64,000 nt of DNA. It comes from Acidovorax delafieldii. Its GTDB lineage: Bacteria > Pseudomonadota > Gammaproteobacteria > Burkholderiales > Burkholderiaceae_C. The stretch covers positions 868,001 to 932,000 of the forward strand of contig NZ_VJWE01000011.1 in assembly GCF_007993815.1 (NCBI RefSeq). Direction: 5' to 3'. A program made the translations under genes and the position numbers. Below, one piece after another: positions 11,957 to 20,704 of this stretch. The stretch's first letter is position 1. Each line of letters starts with the position of its first letter. The notes below the pieces were generated by a model. That model saw only the letters and a list, made by a program, of their open reading frames with translations, searched no databases and was not told where the DNA came from.

Positions 11957-12694
11957 TCACTGGCCAGGCGGGCATTCGGGGATGCGGCCCCAGGCGTCGC
12001 CGCAGAAGTTCTGCCGTGTGCGGGTGAGGCAGCTTGCGCGCGACAGCTCGTTGCTCATGGCCGCGCACTGGGCCAGCGCACCCCGCAAGCGGGCCAGGCT
12101 GTCGCCGGGCGACGGCGCGTGCGCTGCGGGCGGCGGCCACGGCGCGTTGTCGGCCGGTGCCACTGTGCGTGGCTTGCCGGTGGCAGGCAGCGATGCCGCA
12201 TCGGCCACACGGGGCGCGGTGACAGGCGTGAAGGGCGGCGCAGAGGCCGCAGATGCAGACGACGGTGCAGCAGCGGTACTGCCCGGTGCGGACGCAGCGG
12301 CTGCAGGGCGTGCGCGTTCGGATTCAATGATTTCCTCCACCGGCTCGGGGCGGGCAGGTGCAGACTCCGCTGTGCCCGCGGTGCCGGGCACGGCGGCTGG
12401 GGCCTGCTGCGGGGGCGGCACGGCATCGGGCCGACCCAGCAGGTACCAGGCCGCGGCGCCCGCCACCACCAGCAGGGCCACTGCGGCGCCTGCGTAGGCC
12501 ATGGCCGGTCGCTGGCGCGCCGGCACCGCAGCAGGGTGCTCGTCGTCATCGAACACAAACTCCATCGGCGCCGGGGCAGCGGGGGTGGCGAGGTTGGCCT
12601 CTGCCGCCAGGGGGTGGGCGCACTTCACGCACCAGCGCGCCGTAGGGTGGTTGGGCGCCTGGCACTGCGGGCAGGCGGTGTAGGTCACGCTCAT
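11957..12694 (-). CDS. zinc-ribbon, single-membrane-span protein
   Basis: A 245-residue protein. An N-terminal zinc ribbon (CPQCQAP..WCVKCAHPL, CxxC-x11-CxxC, residues about 8-28) precedes an acidic linker (EFVFDDDEH), one transmembrane helix (AGAAVALLVVAGAAAWYLLG, about 67-86) and a long Pro/Ala-rich region. The last 60 residues form a small domain with three Cys (LAQCAAMSN, ASCLTRT, NFCGDAWGRIPECPPGQ). The likely topology is ribbon in the cytoplasm and Cys-containing domain in the periplasm. Such proteins are commonly annotated as hypothetical; function unknown. Convergent with ppk2. Confidence 0.78.
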   Translation of the reverse strand: MSVTYTACPQCQAPNHPTARWCVKCAHPLAAEANLATPAAPAPMEFVFDDDEHPAAVPARQRPAMAYAGAAVALLVVAGAAAWYLLGRPDAVPPPQQAPAAVPGTAGTAESAPARPEPVEEIIESERARPAAAASAPGSTAAAPSSASAASAPPFTPVTAPRVADAASLPATGKPRTVAPADNAPWPPPAAHAPSPGDSLARLRGALAQCAAMSNELSRASCLTRTRQNFCGDAWGRIPECPPGQ

Positions 12695-12976
12695 GGGATT
12701 TCCCTCTCTTTTTTCATGGTCCCGGCGGTCCGGTGTGTGCCCGGTGCAGCGCCTGGTTCTGCGCCGGGCTGGCCGAGTCTAGGCGCAAAGGGCCGCCCGG
12801 CAAGGTCCGGGCCCACGGGCCGCTACCCCGCCGGTAGATTGCCGCACTGCAGCATGGGATGGGGCTGCACCAAACCATGCATCAAATGCATAACCCACAA
12901 ACACACCGGCCTTGGACAGTACCCGAGCCGAGGCATAAGCTTCGCAGCCTGAACTGATCCCACAAGGAAATTCACC

Positions 12977-14284
12977 ATGTCAAACCCCGTCGGCGCCCCC
13001 GCCGCACAATCCCACCCCCTGCCCTCGTACCTGCAGGCCGACCACCTCGGCCCCTGGGGCAACTACCTGCAGCAGGTAGACCGCGTCACCCCTTACCTGG
13101 GCAGCCTGGCGCGTTGGGTGGAAACGCTCAAGCGCCCCAAGCGCATCCTGATCGTGGACGTGCCGATCGAGCTGGACAACGGCACCATCGCCCACTACGA
13201 AGGCTACCGCGTGCAGCACAACCTGAGCCGCGGCCCCGGCAAGGGTGGCGTGCGTTTTCACCAGGACGTGACGCTGTCGGAAGTGATGGCCTTGTCGGCC
13301 TGGATGTCGGTGAAGAACGCCGCGGTGAACGTGCCCTACGGCGGTGCCAAGGGTGGTATCCGCGTGGACCCCAAGAAGCTGTCGATGGGTGAGCTGGAGC
13401 GCCTGACGCGCCGCTACACCAGCGAAATCGGCCTGCTGATCGGCCCATCCAAGGACATCCCCGCACCCGACGTGAACACCAACGGCCAGATCATGGCCTG
13501 GATGATGGACACCTACTCCATGAACGTGGGCGCCACCGCCACCGGCGTGGTCACCGGCAAGCCCGTGGACCTGGGTGGCTCGCTGGGCCGTGTGGAAGCC
13601 ACCGGCCGCGGCGTGTTCACCGTGGGCGTGGAAGCCGCCAAGCTGACCGGCCTGGCGCTCGACGGTGCCCGCGTGGCCGTGCAGGGCTTTGGCAATGTGG
13701 GCGGCATTGCCGCCAAGCTGTTTGCCGAAGCGGGTGCCAAGGTGGTGGCGGTGCAAGACCACACCGGCACCATCTTCAACAGCAAGGGCGTGGATGTGCC
13801 CGCACTGCTGGCGCATGTAAAGACCCGTGGTGGCGTGGGCGGCTTTGCCGGCGCCGATGTGATGAAGGCCGAAGAGTTCTGGGGCGTGGATTGCGAGATC
13901 CTGATCCCTGCCGCGCTGGAAGGCCAGATCACCAAGGACAACGCGGGCCAGATCAAGGCCAAGCTCGTGATCGAAGGCGCCAACGGCCCCACGACCACCG
14001 AGGCCGACGACATCCTGCACGACAAGGGCGTGCTGGTGCTGCCCGACGTGATCGCCAATGCCGGTGGCGTGACGGTGAGCTATTTCGAGTGGGTGCAGGA
14101 TTTTTCCAGCTTCTTCTGGAGCGAGGACGAGATCAACGCCCGCCTGGTGCGCATCATGCAAGAGGCCTTTGCGGGCATCTGGCAAGTGGCGCAAGAGCAC
14201 AAGGTGAGCCTGCGCACTGCCACCTTCATCGTGGCCTGCCAGCGCATCCTGCACGCCCGCGAAATGCGCGGCCTGTATCCATAA
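12977..14284 (+). CDS. gdhA: glutamate dehydrogenase (Glu/Leu/Phe/Val family)
   Basis: A 435-residue enzyme converting glutamate and 2-oxoglutarate with ammonia. The catalytic segment [14 protein letters not shown] (about 120-133) holds the active-site lysine; the N-terminal [10 protein letters not shown] binds substrate; the Rossmann motif is GFGNVGG (about 237). NAD versus NADP use is not certain from sequence. Length is normal. AAGGAAA precedes ATG. A 282-bp region upstream contains an ATGCAT-caa-ATGCAT dyad near 12887 but no other gene. A factor-independent terminator follows at 14338. Confidence 0.95.
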   Translation: MSNPVGAPAAQSHPLPSYLQADHLGPWGNYLQQVDRVTPYLGSLARWVETLKRPKRILIVDVPIELDNGTIAHYEGYRVQHNLSRGPGKGGVRFHQDVTLSEVMALSAWMSVKNAAVNVPYGGAKGGIRVDPKKLSMGELERLTRRYTSEIGLLIGPSKDIPAPDVNTNGQIMAWMMDTYSMNVGATATGVVTGKPVDLGGSLGRVEATGRGVFTVGVEAAKLTGLALDGARVAVQGFGNVGGIAAKLFAEAGAKVVAVQDHTGTIFNSKGVDVPALLAHVKTRGGVGGFAGADVMKAEEFWGVDCEILIPAALEGQITKDNAGQIKAKLVIEGANGPTTTEADDILHDKGVLVLPDVIANAGGVTVSYFEWVQDFSSFFWSEDEINARLVRIMQEAFAGIWQVAQEHKVSLRTATFIVACQRILHAREMRGLYP

Positions 14285-14337
14285 GCCCTCGCCCGCCCCA
14301 TCGGCCCGCCCCTTACCCGGGGCAGGCCGCCACACCA

Positions 14338-14373
14338 CCGCCAGCTGCTGCGATCCAGCCCTGGCGGTTTTTC
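14338..14373 (+). terminator. terminator after gdhA
   Basis: CCGCCAG (14338-14344) pairs with CTGGCGG (14361-14367), followed by TTTTTC. It lies 54 bp after the gdhA stop. Confidence 0.75.
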
Positions 14374-14579
14374 TTTGCCCAGGCCTTGCGCAGCCACCTT
14401 GGCTGTTGCGCCCTGGCGACGCAGCAAGTGCGCGCAACGGCCGTTCAAGGCCCCAGAACGACCGCGCAGCCGCCGCAGAAACCAAAAGATACGCACACAT
14501 ACAAATGGTGATCTTTCCCCCGGACCTTGCGTGAAAAACTGCCTGGACTTTGCACTCACGCCGTCTTCGGGAGATTCTG

Positions 14580-16268
14580 GTGGCCCTTCCATCCCTGCGC
14601 AGCCTGCTGGCGCGCTTTCTGCTCAGCCGCCTGCGCACCGCGCGCTCCGTGGCCCGTCTGGCGTACCGCCTGAATCCCCACAAACCCGCGCTCATCGACC
14701 GGCGCGGCACCCTCACCTACGCGCAGTTGCAGGATCGCGTGTACCGCCTGCAGGCCTGGATGCAGGCCCAGGGCGTAAAAAAAGGGGACGTGGTCTTTAC
14801 CTGGCTGCCCGAGACCGGAGAGCAGTACGAGACCCGCCTGGCCACGTTCGAGAACGGCACCATCTTTGCCAGCTTTCACAAGCACCTGCCGGCCGAGGCA
14901 GCGCTCACGACCATGGGCCGCGTCAAGCCCACCGTCTTCATCCACGACCCGCTGCTGAGCGCGCCCATCCTGCAGGCCGTGCGCGAGCAGCTGCCCGGCT
15001 TGCGCGTGCTGGCGCTGGGGGATGAATACGAGCGAGCCCTGGCGCAGCAGACCCCCTCTGCGGGAACGGCCGATGTGCACGAAGACGATGTGTTTGCGCT
15101 GCACATGACCTCGGGCACCACGGGCCTGCCCAAGTCCATCGGCTACAGCAACCGCAAGTACCTGGACAGCGTGCGGTTGATCTCGCGCGCCATCGACTTC
15201 AAGCCGCCCGCCAACGGGCCGGACGTGAACATGCTGGGCCTGCCGCTCACCGGCCCGGGCTCGGGCCTGGTGCTGCCTACGCTGCTGGCGGGTGCGGCGC
15301 TGGTGATGCCCGAGGACTTTCGTGCCACCACGCTGGCCGGGCTGATCCAGAAGCACCGCGTGTCGCGCGCTTTCCTGTCGCCCTCGGCCATCATCGACCT
15401 GCTGGACGAGCCCACGCTGGGCCAGTACGACCTGTCGTCGCTGACCCATGTGCCCTACGGCTCGGAGATGATGCCCGCGCCCAAGATCGCCGAGGCCATC
15501 CGCCGCTTCGGGCCCATCTTCCAGCAGGGCTACGGCTGCCTGGAGGCCCTGCCCCCCATCACCTGGCTGCTGCCCCACGAGCATGTGGACGCGCAAGGCA
15601 ACCCGCTGGGCAACGACATCCTCTCCACCGTGGGCCGCGTGATGCCGGGCGTGGACGTGGTCATCCGCGACGAGCAGTTTGCGCCGCTGCCGCTGGGCCA
15701 GATGGGCCTGATCACCGTGCAGACACCGGTGCGGTTTGATGGCTACTGGCTGGACCCGGAAAAGACCAGCGAAACCCTGCGCGACGGCTGGGTGGTGATG
15801 GGCGACCTGGGCTATTTCGATGCTGCGGGCTATCTGCATGTGCTGGGTCGCAGCGCCGACCGCGTGGTGCGCCACGGCCAGGCACTCAACCCGCGCGAGA
15901 TCGAGGAAGTGGCGCACTGCCACCCGGCCGTCAAGGAAGCCTGCCTGGTGCAGCATGGCGCCGCCGCCGTGCTGGTGGCCAGCTTGCGGCAGAGCTGGCG
16001 CAACGACCGGGGCACCCAGGCCCTGGAGCACGACCTGGCGGAGTTCCTGGTGCAACACCTGCCACCCGAGATGCGGCCCGACGATGTGCGCCTGGTCACC
16101 GAGATTCCGCGCAGCTTCCTCAACAAGATGCTGCGGCGCGAGGTGCGCCTGATGCTGGAGGCCATGCCGCCGCGCAGCAGCGCGGCGCACATGGCGCACG
16201 CAGAGCCTGTGGCGGGCTCGATGGCGACGGCTCCCCAGGCCGAAGCAATGGCATCCGCGCACCCATGA
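14580..16268 (+). CDS. AMP-forming acyl-CoA ligase
   Basis: A 562-residue member of the adenylate-forming family, which activates a carboxylic acid as acyl-AMP and passes it to CoA. ATP-binding loop TSGTTGLPKS (about residue 178), GYGCLEALPP, and DLGYFDAAGYLHVLGRSADRV hinge with the expected Asp; a Lys in RSFLNKMLRRE is the likely catalytic lysine. The N-terminus is basic and hydrophobic (LLARFLLSRLRTARSV), suggesting membrane association. GTG 14580 is chosen because GGGAG lies eight bases upstream. Its stop overlaps the next gene by four bases (ATGA), so the pair is translationally coupled. Substrate unknown. Confidence 0.85.
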   Translation: MALPSLRSLLARFLLSRLRTARSVARLAYRLNPHKPALIDRRGTLTYAQLQDRVYRLQAWMQAQGVKKGDVVFTWLPETGEQYETRLATFENGTIFASFHKHLPAEAALTTMGRVKPTVFIHDPLLSAPILQAVREQLPGLRVLALGDEYERALAQQTPSAGTADVHEDDVFALHMTSGTTGLPKSIGYSNRKYLDSVRLISRAIDFKPPANGPDVNMLGLPLTGPGSGLVLPTLLAGAALVMPEDFRATTLAGLIQKHRVSRAFLSPSAIIDLLDEPTLGQYDLSSLTHVPYGSEMMPAPKIAEAIRRFGPIFQQGYGCLEALPPITWLLPHEHVDAQGNPLGNDILSTVGRVMPGVDVVIRDEQFAPLPLGQMGLITVQTPVRFDGYWLDPEKTSETLRDGWVVMGDLGYFDAAGYLHVLGRSADRVVRHGQALNPREIEEVAHCHPAVKEACLVQHGAAAVLVASLRQSWRNDRGTQALEHDLAEFLVQHLPPEMRPDDVRLVTEIPRSFLNKMLRREVRLMLEAMPPRSSAAHMAHAEPVAGSMATAPQAEAMASAHP

Positions 16269-17794
16269 CAGTCCCCATGAACATGCAGCACACCCCACAC
16301 ATCCGGCTGAGCCTGGGCACCAAGCTCGGCTACGCGGTGGGCAACGTCGGCCTGCAGATGCTGATTGCGGCCATGAGCTTCCTGCTCATGATCTTCTACA
16401 CCGATGTGGCCCTGGTGCCTCCGGCCGTAGCCGGTGCGGCGCTGCTGGTGGGCAAGGTGTGGGACACCATCAACGACCCGCTGTTTGGCTGGCTGACCGA
16501 CCGCACGCGCTCGCGCCACGGCCGCCACCGCGTGTACCTGATCTACGGCGCCCTGCCCCTGGCGGTGGTGGCTGCCGCCGTGTGGATGGTGCCGCCGGGC
16601 CTGAGCCCCTGGGCAGCGTTTGTGTGGATCGCCGTCACCTACACCTTGTTCGACACCGTGATGACGCTGGTGCAGCTGCCCTACCAGGCCATGGCCGCCA
16701 ACATGACGCAGGACTACGACGAGCGCACCAGCCTCACGGCTTTTGCATCCATGGGTGCCCTGCTGGGGTTTTTTGCGGGCAGCGTGTTCATGCCCCTGCT
16801 GGTACGGGCCGCGCCCGATGCACGCACGGGCTACGCACTGGCCGGCGCCTGTTTCGGGCTGGCCGCCGGGGTCGCTGTGGCCGTGGTGGCCTGGCGCGTG
16901 CGCGAGCCCGCCACCACCGGCGACTTATCGCCTACGGCCCCAAACCCTCCAGCAGCCACACCCGGCTGGACATCGGTACGCAGTACCCTGCTGGCCACGC
17001 TGCGCAACCGCCCGTTTGTGATGCTGGTGAGCGCAGCCGGGCTGGTGCGGCTGGGCCTCACGCTGGTGCAGGCCTCGCTCGCTTATTTCGTCATCTACCA
17101 GCTGCAGGGCGACAAGGGCGACCTGCCACGCTTCATGGGCATCCTGCTCGCGGTGGTGGGCGTCTCGCTGTTCGTGTGGAAGCGCGTGGTGGACCGGTGG
17201 GAGAAGAACCTGGCCTACATCCTCGGGCTGGTGTTTTGCTGCGCGGGGCTGGTAGCGCTGTACTGGGTGGGCCCAGGCCAGCAGGCCCTGGTGACGGGCA
17301 TTCTGGTGGTGGTGGGCATTGGCATGGGTGCGCACTGGATCGTGCCGTTTGCCATGGTGCCCGACACCATCGACCACGGTCACATGCAGGCGGGCGAGCG
17401 CCAGACCGGCATGTACTACGGCCTGTATGGCCTGGTCGACAAGCTGGCTCGCACCCTGGCCACGGTGCTGGTGGCCGGCATGCTGGAGCTGACCGGTTAT
17501 GTGCCCAACGTAGCCCAGTCTGCCCAGGCGCTGCAAGGCATCACGGCCATGACGGGCCTGCTGCCAGCGCTGTGCCTGGTGCTGGCCATCCCGCTGCTGA
17601 TGGCCTACCCCATCACCCGCGCCCGCCATGCAGACCTGGTGCGCAGCGTGGGCGCCGCCGCCCCGGCGGAGACGGCCAGTGCGGCAGCAGTGGCCGCAAC
17701 CCCTGTACGCCAGAGCGAACACACCACCCGCCCTGCGTGGGAGCCCTCACGCACCCTGCCCGGTGGTGGGCACGACTTCGCACACAGTCGTTAG
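16265..17794 (+). CDS. GPH-type (MFS_2) sugar:cation symporter-like transporter
   Basis: A 509-residue integral membrane protein with about 12 transmembrane segments. The loop DPLFGWLTDRTRSRHGRHR (about 73-91) is the signature of the glycoside-pentoside-hexuronide:cation symporter family, which also includes lipid transporters. The C-terminal 50 residues are a polar tail. It starts inside the stop of the acyl-CoA ligase, so both should be made together. That partnership points to a carboxylic acid or lipid-like substrate rather than a sugar (inference). Confidence 0.85.
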   Translation: MTVPMNMQHTPHIRLSLGTKLGYAVGNVGLQMLIAAMSFLLMIFYTDVALVPPAVAGAALLVGKVWDTINDPLFGWLTDRTRSRHGRHRVYLIYGALPLAVVAAAVWMVPPGLSPWAAFVWIAVTYTLFDTVMTLVQLPYQAMAANMTQDYDERTSLTAFASMGALLGFFAGSVFMPLLVRAAPDARTGYALAGACFGLAAGVAVAVVAWRVREPATTGDLSPTAPNPPAATPGWTSVRSTLLATLRNRPFVMLVSAAGLVRLGLTLVQASLAYFVIYQLQGDKGDLPRFMGILLAVVGVSLFVWKRVVDRWEKNLAYILGLVFCCAGLVALYWVGPGQQALVTGILVVVGIGMGAHWIVPFAMVPDTIDHGHMQAGERQTGMYYGLYGLVDKLARTLATVLVAGMLELTGYVPNVAQSAQALQGITAMTGLLPALCLVLAIPLLMAYPITRARHADLVRSVGAAAPAETASAAAVAATPVRQSEHTTRPAWEPSRTLPGGGHDFAHSR

Positions 17795-17813
17795 AGAACA
17801 TCCGAGAGCGCCC

Positions 17814-18980
17814 TCAGGCAGACGGCGCTGGCCCGACCGGTTCGGGCGGCAACACGCCGCGCAGCGCCAGACAGAAGGGCTGCGCACACTCTGCGCGCGC
17901 TGCATACGGGCAGCCCACGGTCTCGCACAGGCCCGAATCCCCGTTGCGCGCCCGCGCGTCCTCGCGCGGCACCTGGCCGCTGGCCTGCAGCACGGCCATC
18001 TGGGTCCAGGGGTCCAGGCGCCCTGTGGCCTGCTGCAGCATGTCGCGGCCATACACGGTGGCGGCCAGTTGCGGTTGCAGGTCCAGCACCAGCAGCGCGC
18101 TGGTGCGCGGCGCGGCAGCATCCATGCCCTGCAACACCAAGGCCATGACCCCCGATTGCAACGCCTGGCCGCCGCCCGCAAAAGGCACCTGCAGCGCGCC
18201 GCCCGCAGCGGTGGCGCCCGCGCCCAGGCTTGCGCTGACTTGCGCCGCCGCCGCGCCCGCAGCGGCAGGTGACGCCTGGGCCGCCAGCCACGGCACCGGG
18301 GCACGCAAGGTGAGCGCCAGCCCACGCGGCCCCTCGGGGGTCGACACCACGCCCTGGCGCACCAGCCAGGTTTGCAGCGGCGGCTGGTCGGCATCCAGCG
18401 CGCCGCTCTCCAGCGCCTGCGCCATGCCAATCGGCCAGGGCTGCGCGGCCACCACGCGCTGCGGCACTCCGGCCTGGGCGGTGACCTGTGCCACCAGGGC
18501 ACTCACCATCCGCAGCAACGGTGCGCTGAGGCCCGACGCGGGCCAGGCCGTGCCACTTGTGGCGGAGGCAGCGGAGGTTGCCGCATTGGCCTGCGCCGCC
18601 ATGGTTGCGCCACGGGGCAGCGCCGATGCCCCCGGTGGCGAGGCCCGCGCGGCGCCCTCACCCCTTGCGCCCTGCAAGCGGCCATCGACCCCGCCCGCCC
18701 GGCGCGGGTCGAAGCCCGCCGCCAACTGTTCGCGCGCCTGGGGCGAGATGCTGGCCTGGTCTGCCGGCGTAGGCAGCGGCCCGCCGGGCGGGCTGGGTGA
18801 TGTGACCGAGGGCGGCGGCGCGCTGGGGTCTGCCGTGGGCAACGGCGAGGGTGCGGCGGGTACAGCAGGTTTGGGCTTGTCCAGCCCCAGCAACGCCGTC
18901 TGCCGCTGCAGCGCCGCCTCGGCCAGGAACTGGGCCACGGGCGGCAGTGCCGTGCGGGACGGATCGATCGGGAGGGTCAT
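17814..18980 (-). CDS. hypothetical Pro/Ala-rich protein with Cys-containing C-terminus
   Basis: A 388-residue protein I do not recognise. ATG 18980 is preferred because the upstream frame extension has atypical composition. Residues about 35-170 are Pro, Ala and Gly-rich and probably disordered; about 180-330 is a more ordered part with QPWPIGMAQALESGALD and ALTLRAPVPWLAAQ; the end holds five Cys (LCETVGCPYAARAECAQPFC minus one spacing). There is no signal peptide. The long disordered front followed by a compact end recalls FliK-like proteins, but I see no conserved FliK motif and do not assign it. Convergent with the transporter gene. Confidence 0.6.
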   Translation of the reverse strand: MTLPIDPSRTALPPVAQFLAEAALQRQTALLGLDKPKPAVPAAPSPLPTADPSAPPPSVTSPSPPGGPLPTPADQASISPQAREQLAAGFDPRRAGGVDGRLQGARGEGAARASPPGASALPRGATMAAQANAATSAASATSGTAWPASGLSAPLLRMVSALVAQVTAQAGVPQRVVAAQPWPIGMAQALESGALDADQPPLQTWLVRQGVVSTPEGPRGLALTLRAPVPWLAAQASPAAAGAAAAQVSASLGAGATAAGGALQVPFAGGGQALQSGVMALVLQGMDAAAPRTSALLVLDLQPQLAATVYGRDMLQQATGRLDPWTQMAVLQASGQVPREDARARNGDSGLCETVGCPYAARAECAQPFCLALRGVLPPEPVGPAPSA

Positions 18981-19069
18981 GCCGGGTTGCCTGGGGAATG
19001 GATGCCCGATTCTGTAGTGATTCGTCCAGCGTGAACAGGCCATGGTGCGGGCAAACCTGTCGCCCGCAT

Positions 19070-19129
19070 CAGCTATCAACTACATAGCAAAAGGTGCAAT
19101 AAAGTCCAGCGCTACCGGCACTTTTTGCC
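19070..19129 (+). repeat. dispersed repeat, copy 5
   Basis: Contains agctatcaactacatagca and ccagcgctaccggcac, between the two divergent hypothetical genes. Confidence 0.65.
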
Positions 19130-19187
19130 CACAATCCGGTTCCACCGCCCGCCGCGCTGCCTCTCAGCGTGCGGCCACCTCCCCGCC

Positions 19188-19829
19188 ATGCACCCGCACA
19201 CCACCGCCCGCTCGCGCCTTGTTGATCGCCACACCACACCCCACACCGGGGTTGCGCCTGCACTGCTGATGGCCGTGCTGGGCTTCCTGCTGTTCAGTGG
19301 GTGGATGTATGCGCCGCAGTGGGAGCGCGCCTTCCGCTCAGACGGCTCGCCGGTGTCGTGGCTGTCGAGTGCGCTGCTGCTGGCGCTCAGCATCACGGCC
19401 CTGCGGATGGTGGGGGACCGCGCCCTGCCCCGGCTGCTGGGTGCTTGGCTGGCGCTTGCGTTTTTTGTGCTGGCGCTGGACGAGCAGTTCATGCTGCACG
19501 AGCTGTGGAAGTTCCGCTGCCATGAATGGACGGACGCCTGCCGCTGGGCCCCCGTGCGCGAAGCCCCCATGCTCGCCGTGGCGGTGGTGGGCCTGCTCAC
19601 CATGGCCTGGCTGCACCGCGCCTTGCTACACACCGGCACACGCGCCCTGCTGTGGGCGGGCCTGGCTGTGGGCTGGCTGGCGATTGGTGTGGACCAATGG
19701 CCCGAAGTGCAAGCGCGCTGGCCCCGACTGCCCGAGTTGCCATCCCTTCTGGCCACGCTGGAAGAAGGGCTGGAAGTGTTGGCCGAGGCGCTGGTGTTGG
19801 GGGCGTTGTTGCGTCAGCCAGGGCAGTGA
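19188..19829 (+). CDS. hypothetical multi-pass membrane protein
   Basis: A 213-residue protein with about six predicted hydrophobic helices, for example ALLMAVLGFLLFSGWMY and LLGAWLALAFFVLALDEQFM. Charged and Cys-containing loops include LWKFRCHEWTDACRW. ATG 19188 is used; the TTG further upstream lies in the repeat. I do not recognise the family. A DEQF..HE pattern near the middle of a membrane segment could bind metal or protons, but this is only a pattern. Downstream is a 10-bp tandem repeat. Confidence 0.6.
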   Translation: MHPHTTARSRLVDRHTTPHTGVAPALLMAVLGFLLFSGWMYAPQWERAFRSDGSPVSWLSSALLLALSITALRMVGDRALPRLLGAWLALAFFVLALDEQFMLHELWKFRCHEWTDACRWAPVREAPMLAVAVVGLLTMAWLHRALLHTGTRALLWAGLAVGWLAIGVDQWPEVQARWPRLPELPSLLATLEEGLEVLAEALVLGALLRQPGQ

Positions 19830-19888
19830 TAAGAGGGAGACGCCGTGCAGATCCGCTGGCAGACGGATGAGAGCCATGCCCGACGTTC

Positions 19889-19938
19889 AGCAGTACTCAG
19901 CAGTACTCAGCTGAACTCAGCTGAACTCAGCTGAACTG
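19889..19938. repeat. decanucleotide tandem repeat
   Basis: Five adjoining 10-bp units: two of cagtactcag and three of ctgaactcag (the last ends ctgaactgct). The array covers the TGA stop codon of the minus-strand hypothetical gene that ends at 19927. Confidence 0.85.
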
Positions 19939-20637
19939 CTCATAAAACACATCAATCGGGCTCGTAGCGACCTTGGCCTGGAGCTGAAAAATCTCCCAGG
20001 GAGTTTCAACGCTCATGTCATCAAGGCGAGCCAACAATTGATCCCGCACAGCCGCTTTCACTTCCTGTCGCCAGTTCAAGACCTGGCCCCAGGTTGAACT
20101 CCCATTCAAATGCAATGGAAACCGCACAGCTTGCACTGATGCGCTATAGGCCAGAGGAAAGAGCCGCCTGTAGGCGTGAAGGTTGTAGAGCCACGAAACG
20201 CCACGCACTGTTGTAGCCATTGGCGCACTTCGCTGAACATGTGCAAACAAGTCGCGCAGGTCTGACATCCTAGCGCCGACGTTCTCAACGGCCAATGGAC
20301 TGGACTTGAGTCCACTTGGCGGTAGAAAGTGGATGCGCAAGGTACCGGTGGCATCGGGCGGGTCGTACGAGAAGCAGCCAAACGACCGTTCGAGTTCGGG
20401 GTAGGAGTGGGGCCGCTGGTACTCGGCGCACGAGGCGAGTTGGGCAGCATGGTCACTGCCTGTGCTTTGAACTCTGGCCAAGAAGCGATGCCATTGAGTC
20501 TCGCCGGCGTTGCCCCAAAGGTTCAGCCTGCGTCGCAGGTTAGTACAACGGTCAATGGCCACGTCAATTGGAACCGCCGCTTTCACCGCATAGTGCGCGG
20601 CAAACTTCAATTGAAGAGAAAAATAACATTCAAGCAT
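19927..20637 (-). CDS. hypothetical protein of lower GC content
   Basis: A 236-residue soluble-looking protein I do not recognise. It begins MLECYFSLQLKFAAHYAVK and ends DVFYEQFS. Its GC is visibly lower than that of its neighbours (about 55 to 58 percent over sampled lines, and about 38 percent near the start), and it uses codons avoided elsewhere here, which suggests acquisition from another source. No signal peptide or membrane segment. ATG 20637 is the first in-frame ATG that begins a plausible fold; no good ribosome site is seen. The stop lies in a 10-bp tandem repeat. Confidence 0.55.
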   Translation of the reverse strand: MLECYFSLQLKFAAHYAVKAAVPIDVAIDRCTNLRRRLNLWGNAGETQWHRFLARVQSTGSDHAAQLASCAEYQRPHSYPELERSFGCFSYDPPDATGTLRIHFLPPSGLKSSPLAVENVGARMSDLRDLFAHVQRSAPMATTVRGVSWLYNLHAYRRLFPLAYSASVQAVRFPLHLNGSSTWGQVLNWRQEVKAAVRDQLLARLDDMSVETPWEIFQLQAKVATSPIDVFYEQFS

Positions 20638-20704
20638 TGAATTGGACGGTGACACTGGCTCGCCGACTGCTGCTCCCAGCCGAACGTTGTCCAGCAGCCT
20701 CCCC

